The translations under genes and the position numbers were made by a program. From contig CAIIXF020000007.1 in NCBI GenBank assembly GCA_903813345.2, positions 37,534,759-37,598,758 on the forward strand: 64,000 nt of DNA, written 5' to 3'. The stretch is from Owenia fusiformis. Its lineage: Eukaryota; Annelida; Polychaeta; Sabellida; Oweniidae. Under the pieces are notes generated by a model. That model had not been told where the DNA came from. It ran no database searches and saw only the letters and a program-made list of their open reading frames with translations. Shown here piece after piece: positions 61,101-64,000 of the stretch. Within the stretch, counting starts at the first letter, position 1. The number at the start of each line of letters is the position of its first letter.

Positions 61101-63745
61101 TAGCTCAAGGCATTGTTAAGCTGTTAGTCTTGATATAAACAAAAAACAACCGAATGAGTTCAATCGTTTACAATGCTTTTTTGCACAGGCTTTCAAAAGG
61201 TACCATTGATTTAAATATCCAAGAAGGTGTCAAATTTTGAGGGGGTTGGATTTCCTCTTTGTCCGTGTCAGGAATAGTCACATTGTCTTCATTAGGCTGT
61301 GGGGAAAAGGTAAGTACAAGCATGTTGCAATTGCAATGATTATCAAGCTAATTTGAATTTTGCCTAAACTAGGAACCACGCATGGCTATCATTACGGGTT
61401 CTTACTTGGATGATCGTTTGTCCATAGTATAGTTTTGGTTTGGTTTCCATCCCTGCTGTATAGTTTAAGACCATTTGGTTCTGGCGATTTAAAATGGAAA
61501 TTCACATAAAGTATTTTATTTGATTGGACGTTGTGTATTGTTGGTAAGACGAACGAATTAGACGAAACACTCGTTGGTTTATACGCCATATGGCAATCTA
61601 AAATAAATTAAAAACATGTGATTGTTTCTATGAAAAAAAGGTTTGATATTCATAAATGTTTCTCCATTTTAATGTCGCTTATAAATGATATAAAGGGTGT
61701 CCCGAAAGTATGCCCCCCCCCTAGGCAGACATACACCAATGTCCCCATAGTATGTATCATATATCATTTTAAAGTTTGTCCAAAGTTACATTGATTTGCC
61801 AAGTATTATGGTTCAACTCACAAACGGGAAAAAGTTACACACATTTCAAAATGTAGTGTTTTACCAAAATTAAAGTTTTGTTTTACACAAAATTAATAGT
61901 CGCTGTGTCTCCCTTGGCCATGTTAACAGCAGCAATTCTTTCCAGATATGACCTTAAATACACTGCAAATAGGGGTATGGCATTTAATAATTATCATAAA
62001 ACCTTTTTAAGGCATTTTAGAAGAGTTTCCTTGGTGTATCTGGCCTTACCGACCTCTTTTTACAACTCAATATCCATCCTCTCTTTAACGATAGCACCCA
62101 TATTTTTGGTCACATTCAGTTAAGCGGTGTTTCAATGATACTGAATTTAACTTACATTTTGGCCCAACACTAAGTTTTGAAATGCCTGCAACTTGTTCCC
62201 ATTCGTAAGTTGAACGATGATACTTGGCAAATCAATGTAACTTTTGATGAGCTTTAAAATGATATATGACACATACTATGGGATCATTGCTGTATGTCTG
62301 CCTAGGGGGGGGGGGCATACTTTCGGGACACCCTGTATATAATAGTATGCATGTACCAGCGAATAGTTCAAAATTATTTTGCCTGTAGAATGGAATTTTC
62401 AATATGTTATGAATAAATTTAAATATAAACATATATGAACATATTATAAACGAAATGAAAAAGTGAAGTGCATATTCGTGTTTTATACAATGACGTACCA
62501 GTGACATTATTAATTGTATTACATTCCCTTCTCCAATCTGAACTCACTTCATAGTCGCCACAAATACCATCGTCGAATGTACAGACAACTACTCCAGGAC
62601 AATACCCTTAAAATATAAATGTTCTCCTATGGTCCGTCGGTAAAACAAGCTATGAACAAAATGTTCTCCAAATGTACACTCATTCCATATGTTAGGCAAT
62701 ATGTAGTTTACAATGCAATTTTGGCAAAAATAAACTCTTTACAAGCGATATTTTTTTTCGATTTTCAGTTTTTTAAGATTACCTCTGTGGTATGGTTGAA
62801 ACAATGAGTAATGTATCGGGTGTTCGTCATCGTTATGCCCCGTGTACCAATGGTGATGATGGTGACCACTGGAACTGCTGCCTGATGACGAGCCTGACTG
62901 TTTCCCTTTTGAGCTATTTCCTACACACATGTAACGTACTGTGTACACATGTAATTGTCAAATCAACATTTTGTGAACGTCAGCAATTTGGATTTTTAGG
63001 GCCAATTGAAGGTTGACCCAACTACTTTTTTATATACTTTATTCTGTGATCATAATTATCATTGTTTATTTCATTTAAAATGTTTTCTTACCTTTGCTAT
63101 CTGATTTTGCAGATGTTCCTTTGCTGACTGGAAATTGAAATTCATATTGAAACGTTTGATGAAACGGTTGGTGGGTATTGTTCTTGGAATAACTATGACA
63201 AATATGAATGTTATACACGTTTATAAGTACAATATTTCTTTAGAAGGTCGCATCATACAAATATAATACGTTTGAAGATGGATATTTACACGGGGAATAT
63301 AAATTACTAATTTGTGACCATTTATTTCGACACTTTCGACACGGTGTCAAACGTGTTCTATGTCAAGTATTCAGTGTATCAAGACAAAATGTTGACAATA
63401 CATTTAATTAAGCCCTTCTTAACAAAAGCATCTTAATTTGTGTGCCAAGAAGTTATATCTCGATCTTCACGTAAGTTTAAACGTTCTCGATGTGAGCATA
63501 TTGTAAAAGATCATCTTAATTACTATTTGTTTGTATCGATAAAGCTTGAAACGATTAAATGAGTAAACACAAGGAACACGCACGTCTCGAACTCGCAACC
63601 TCGTGGTTACGGCGACCAATAGCCTAGCCTGAAGGTATTAAGAAATATTACCTTTTGACTGAGTTCCGCCATCGCTATCTTTCTTCGCTAAACAGAGCAC
63701 GAGAAAGAAGGGTATTAAAAACAAAACACCTCTGGCAAACTCCAT
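49129..63745 (-). CDS. Large secreted mosaic protein: MAM, TSP1, novel module, His/Ser-rich, EGF, CCP (18 exons)
   Basis: Exons 63,745-63,652, 63,127-63,092, 62,920-62,783, 62,606-62,499, 61,597-61,406, 60,936-60,826, 60,326-60,165, 59,715-59,545, 59,315-58,324, 56,718-54,402, 54,066-53,941, 53,748-53,587, 52,653-52,471, 52,316-52,140, 51,079-50,555, 50,205-49,816, 49,513-49,340 and 49,193-49,129 join in one frame of about 2,040 codons. All have GT donors and AG acceptors, and all internal introns are phase 1 except the phase-0 intron between exons 9 and 10. The product has a signal peptide and no later membrane anchor that I see, so it is probably secreted. TSP1, CCP, EGF and MAM domains mediate binding in extracellular matrices. 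The His-rich and phospho-acceptor-rich Ser segments recall mineral- or metal-binding and adhesive proteins; that role is inferred. I do not recognise the gene as a whole. Confidence 0.85.
49340..49513 (-). CDS. Gene A exon 17: thrombospondin type 1 repeat
   Basis: 174 nt, phase 1-1. [17 protein letters not shown] and four further Cys: a textbook TSP1. The last recognisable domain of the protein. Confidence 0.93.
49816..50205 (-). CDS. Gene A exon 16: Cys-rich patch plus Ser-rich/acidic segment
   Basis: 390 nt, phase 1-1. The first ~60 residues hold seven Cys and two Trp in a pattern I cannot assign. It probably folds with the last Cys of exon 15. Then come a Ser run, S-S-K repeats and an acidic stretch (D-T-D-D-D, E-E-S-D-G-D). 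It ends E-R-K at a strong 'gtaagc' donor. Confidence 0.82.
50555..51079 (-). CDS. Gene A exon 15: Cys-containing lead and Ser/Lys-rich S-x-E segment
   Basis: 525 nt, phase 1-1. A 35-residue lead with four Cys is followed by ~125 residues dominated by Ser, Lys, Glu and Gly in S-S-K and S-K-E-S-K patterns, with one R-R-R-R-R cluster. I count at least ten S-x-E motifs, the consensus of the secretory-pathway kinase Fam20C in animals, so heavy phosphorylation is plausible. The complementary strand shows a long Leu-rich frame, which is only its shadow. The exon ends K-F-C-R-R, leading into the Cys-rich part of exon 16. Confidence 0.85.
51131..51710 (-). mobile_element. Mariner/Tc1-like remnant in gene A intron 14
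   Basis: Termini 'GGGTGGTCAAAAAAATGGAA' and 'TTTTTTTGACCACCCTGTAT' bound a 580-bp copy of the 8,663-9,222 element, here in the opposite orientation. The transposase remnant is on the minus strand and broken by stops. Confidence 0.8.
52140..52316 (-). CDS. Gene A exon 14: CCP/sushi domain
   Basis: 177 nt, phase 1-1. Four Cys with V-H-F-G-C-G, then R-K-C, then G-H-W-T-G, then V-C. A standard CCP of about 58 residues, with an unusually His-rich middle loop. Confidence 0.9.
52471..52653 (-). CDS. Gene A exon 13: CCP/sushi domain
   Basis: 183 nt, phase 1-1. P-C, then F-S-C-N-E-G-Y, then R-E-C, then G-x-W-T-G, then Y-C: the four Cys and Trp of a complement control protein module. Two extra Cys in the N-terminal loop (G-C-T-A-P-G-C) could form an added disulfide. 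Confidence 0.9.
52683..53288. mobile_element. Second mariner-type family in gene A intron 12
   Basis: 'TACAGGGTGGGCCAAAAAAA' and 'TTTTTTGGCCCACCCTGTA' form terminal inverted repeats; 'TGCCACTTTTTT' and 'AAAAAAGTGGCG' extend them. The ~600-bp interior has no transposase frame. A solo end is at 58,119-58,252. Confidence 0.8.
53587..53748 (-). CDS. Gene A exon 12: divergent TSP1 repeat
   Basis: 162 nt, phase 1-1. [14 protein letters not shown] and four later Cys fit TSP1. Only one Trp is kept and the Arg ladder is weak (L-Y-E-K-V-C). One sequon (N-G-T) precedes it. Confidence 0.85.
53941..54066 (-). CDS. Gene A exon 11: EGF-like domain
   Basis: 126 nt, phase 1-1, a complete EGF domain: C[11 protein letters not shown], then Y-x-C-x-C-P-x-G-F-Y-G-x-x-C, with all six Cys. 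There is no D-x-N/E calcium-binding signature at the start, so a non-calcium EGF is likely. Confidence 0.93.
54402..56718 (-). CDS. Gene A exon 10: rest of novel module plus giant His/Ser/Tyr-rich tail
   Basis: 2,317 nt, 772 residues, phase 0 in and phase 1 out. Residues ~1-130 continue the helical module of exon 9. Residues ~180-335 look beta-rich and folded, with several Cys and Trp. From ~335 on the composition changes to His, Ser, Asp, Gly, Tyr and Lys, with runs of three to five His, S-H-x-H patterns and Tyr clusters. A Lys/Arg/Ser stretch with a G-K-R dibasic site (residue ~679) is followed by a Tyr/His-rich end. The tail is likely disordered and metal-binding. A single exon this large among small shuffled domain exons is unusual and may reflect local repeat expansion. 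Confidence 0.85.
56738..57505 (+). repeat. Dispersed repeat with ~140-bp subunits, copy 2 (gene A intron 9)
   Basis: Begins 'tagaaaacggcaactccaca', like the copy at 14,757. It carries about four subunits with 'tcagaaaaacaatacaat', 'cttcaatttgagtataat' and 'gccattttgaattttc'. It ends with 'GGACAGACGGACGGACGGAG' and 'cgaacttcgttcg'. The start abuts the exon 10 acceptor by only ~20 bp. Confidence 0.7.
58119..58252 (-). mobile_element. Solo end of the 52,683 mariner-type family
   Basis: 'agttgaaggacccgttac', 'actatataactgcaaaattt' and 'gaaaaaagtggcgttttt' are the mirror of 52,690-52,825. The opposite half is missing. It lies ~70 bp below the exon 9 donor. Confidence 0.7.
58324..59315 (-). CDS. 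Gene A exon 9: long helical module with one hydrophobic segment (unrecognised)
   Basis: 992 nt, 331 residues, entering phase 1 and leaving phase 0 at 'AAG|gtaagt'. The sequence looks almost wholly alpha-helical, with heptad-like Leu/Ile spacing and charged residues. In the middle (residues ~171-197 of the exon) is a run of about 27 mostly small or hydrophobic residues. It is followed by a Pro/Gly-rich loop bracketed by two Cys, then another long amphipathic helix. That layout (helix bundle around a hydrophobic hairpin) is shared in outline by alpha-helical pore-forming proteins, but also by ordinary coiled-coil proteins. I claim no homology. It forms one module with the start of exon 10. Confidence 0.8.
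59351..59463. mobile_element. Short MITE of the 'TACACTCCCC' family (gene A intron 8)
   Basis: 'CCTTTCCATAAGTTTGGTAAC' and 'GGTTGCCAAACCCATGGAGGGAAGTG' are the mirrored ends, only ~110 bp apart. The element stops about 35 bp from the exon 9 acceptor and so may overlap its branch-point region. Confidence 0.7.
59545..59715 (-). CDS. Gene A exon 8: thrombospondin type 1 repeat
   Basis: 171 nt, phase 1-1. H-W-G-K-W, then S-C-S-E-S-C-G-G-G, then a R-T-R-A-R-V-C strand and three more Cys. A canonical TSP1 with a good Arg ladder, directly following the TSP1 of exon 7. Confidence 0.92.
60053..60120 (+). mobile_element. Core fragment of the palindromic 10,925 MITE
   Basis: 'CAACCGGCGCCGGGCTGATG' and 'tattttgttcaaaactgaatacaattt' match the centre of 10,960-11,020. 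Termini are not preserved. Confidence 0.45.
60165..60326 (-). CDS. Gene A exon 7: thrombospondin type 1 repeat
   Basis: 162 nt, phase 1-1, a whole TSP1 domain of 54 residues: W-x-x-W, C-P-V-T-C-G-G-G, aromatic/Arg-Lys strand, and six Cys in the usual spacing. The Arg-ladder is partly conserved. TSP1 repeats bind glycosaminoglycans and matrix proteins and are often C-mannosylated on the first Trp. Confidence 0.9.
60826..60936 (-). CDS. Gene A exon 6: MAM-like domain, end
   Basis: 111 nt, phase 1-1. It ends with F-D-L-V-F-E-G-G-G, then V-D-N-V-E-I-Y-C. This matches the MAM terminal pattern (F-E-G, then I-D-D-I..C). Direct joining of exons 5 and 6 keeps phase and rebuilds the expected domain length (about 135 residues from exon 4). 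Confidence 0.82.
61406..61597 (-). CDS. Gene A exon 5: MAM-like domain, middle
   Basis: 192 nt, phase 1-1. It encodes alternating hydrophobic strands ([15 protein letters not shown]) as in the MAM jelly-roll core, followed by T-I-L-W. One N-Q-T sequon. The donor 'CCAA|gtaaga' is strong. The next intron contains a mariner-like element (61,691-62,338) upstream and a possible unused exon at 61,204-61,296 downstream. Confidence 0.8.
61691..62338 (-). mobile_element. Third mariner-type family in gene A intron 4
   Basis: 'AGGGTGTCCCGAAAGTATGC' and 'GCATACTTTCGGGACACCCT' are perfect mirrored ends. The match continues for ~130 bp ('tcatatatcattttaaag' and 'ctttaaaatgatatatga'). A transposase relic may be present on the minus strand but is not intact. 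Confidence 0.85.
62499..62606 (-). CDS. Gene A exon 4: MAM-like domain, first part
   Basis: 108 nt, phase 1-1. After a Y-C-P-G lead it has C-T-F-D-D-G-I-C-G, the hallmark start of MAM domains (C-x-F-E-x-G-x-C-x). W-R-R and a sequon (N-V-T) follow. The domain continues in exons 5 and 6. MAM domains mediate protein adhesion on extracellular proteins. Confidence 0.8.
62783..62920 (-). CDS. Gene A exon 3: Ser-rich and poly-His linker
   Basis: 138 nt, phase 1-1. It encodes a Gly/Ser/Lys run, then five consecutive His and a Trp, then an Asp/His/Tyr-rich stretch. This is the first of the low-complexity segments that separate the globular domains. Composition points to a flexible, possibly metal-binding linker; no domain is recognised. 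Confidence 0.75.
63092..63127 (-). CDS. Gene A exon 2: 36-nt microexon (Ser/Lys linker)
   Basis: Twelve codons between the acceptor 'tttcaatttccag' and the donor 'AAAG|gtaaga', encoding [12 protein letters not shown]. The open frame extends upstream to another AG at 63,193, but starting there breaks phase with exon 1. The acceptor at 63,128 restores it and has the better pyrimidine tract. Confidence 0.7.
63556..63634 (-). mobile_element. tRNA(Leu)-like SINE fragment, copy 2 (gene A intron 1)
   Basis: Matches 45,558-45,635 at about 80%, including 'GTCTCGAACTCGCAACCTCG' read on the plus strand. Only the B-box half is present, ending about 15 bp from the exon 1 donor. Confidence 0.7.
63652..63745 (-). 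CDS. Gene A exon 1: start codon and signal peptide
   Basis: 94 nt from ATG to the donor 'AAAAG|gtaata'. It encodes a classic signal peptide: Met, one Arg at position 5, then about 14 hydrophobic residues ending C-L-A, with predicted cleavage after Ala20. A Lys/Ser/Asp-rich start of the mature chain follows. The start context has a purine at -3 and G at +4. A SINE fragment lies about 15 bp into the following intron. Confidence 0.85.
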
Positions 63746-64000
63746 CTCCTTCCTGTCGCGTACATATACCCCAATAGCCTTGAACTTTTATTTGATAAAC
63801 TTATAAGCACAATTATTTTAAGATGCATAAATAAAAAACATTCAAATATAGATTGATACGATGTCAAAATTAATTGAAGATGTTTTATTACCTCGTTGAA
63901 TACATCAAACAACAAAATACAAAACGAAACTAAAAATCTTAAATAGACGTTATAGACTTCAAATACAAAATCGATCATAATTCCATCATATATTTGTTTA
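63746..64000 (-). other. 5' flank of gene A
   Basis: Immediately upstream of the start codon on the minus strand lies a short GC-richer stretch, then AT-rich sequence. A 'GTATATGTA' lies only ~20 bp before ATG, too close to act as its TATA box unless transcription begins inside exon 1. No promoter element is claimed. Confidence 0.3.

Noticed and set aside
61204-61296. Possible extra exon between exons 5 and 6 of gene A (acceptor 'ttttccccacag', 31 open codons, donor 'gtacct').
   Set aside because: Joining it to exon 5 in the required phase gives a stop at once. Exon 5 joined directly to exon 6 completes the MAM domain. It could at most be an unproductive alternative exon.
63758-63768. TATA box for gene A ('GTATATGTA' on the minus strand).
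   Set aside because: It lies only ~20 bp from the start codon, which would place transcription start inside the coding exon.
1-64000. CRISPR array or prokaryotic operon.
   Set aside because: The tandem arrays have no spacer structure, and the genes are spliced animal genes.

Overview
The window looks like nuclear DNA of an invertebrate animal, probably marine. It is AT-rich and gene-poor. It has spliceosomal introns with GT/AG borders, many short non-autonomous DNA transposons, tRNA-derived SINEs and minisatellites, and extracellular-domain genes (TSP1, CCP/sushi, EGF, MAM) typical of metazoans. I cannot name the phylum from the sequence alone.

Two genes can be supported, both on the minus strand. 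Gene B (6,531-8,154) is three consecutive internal exons of a class B (secretin/calcitonin-type) G-protein-coupled receptor. They cover an unusual Cys-rich N-terminal stretch, the hormone-binding domain and transmembrane helix 1. Its signal-peptide exon must lie to the right of 8,154. Helices 2-7 must lie to the left of 6,531, and I could not find them in the window. Gene A (49,129-63,745) can be followed from its signal-peptide exon to a candidate last exon. It has 18 exons, about 2,040 codons, and every splice junction is in frame. The predicted product is a large secreted mosaic. In order it has: signal peptide; Ser/Lys and poly-His linker; MAM-like domain; two TSP1 repeats; a module of about 660 residues that I do not recognise (helical, with one strongly hydrophobic segment, then a probably beta-rich part); a tail of about 430 residues rich in His, Ser, Asp and Tyr; EGF; TSP1; two CCP domains; a Ser/Lys-rich segment with many S-x-E motifs; a Cys-rich patch followed by a second Ser-rich/acidic stretch; and a final TSP1. 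Almost all introns are phase 1, as expected of exon shuffling. Gene A is the best candidate here for something undescribed. The composition suggests an extracellular matrix, mineral-associated or adhesive protein, but that is inference.

The roughly 41 kb between the genes contains no exon I would defend. It holds a 3.7 kb minisatellite of a 24-bp unit (19.5-23.2 kb), whose unit length makes long meaningless open frames on both strands. It also holds several shorter minisatellites, a fold-back element and many transposon relics: hAT-like (one with an 8-bp target duplication), a piggyBac-like MITE bounded by TTAA, several Tc1/mariner-type families, and palindromic MITEs. The same families recur inside gene A's introns, and none interrupts a coding exon.

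All exon boundaries were read by eye from splice-site fit and reading phase. No transcript or database evidence was available.
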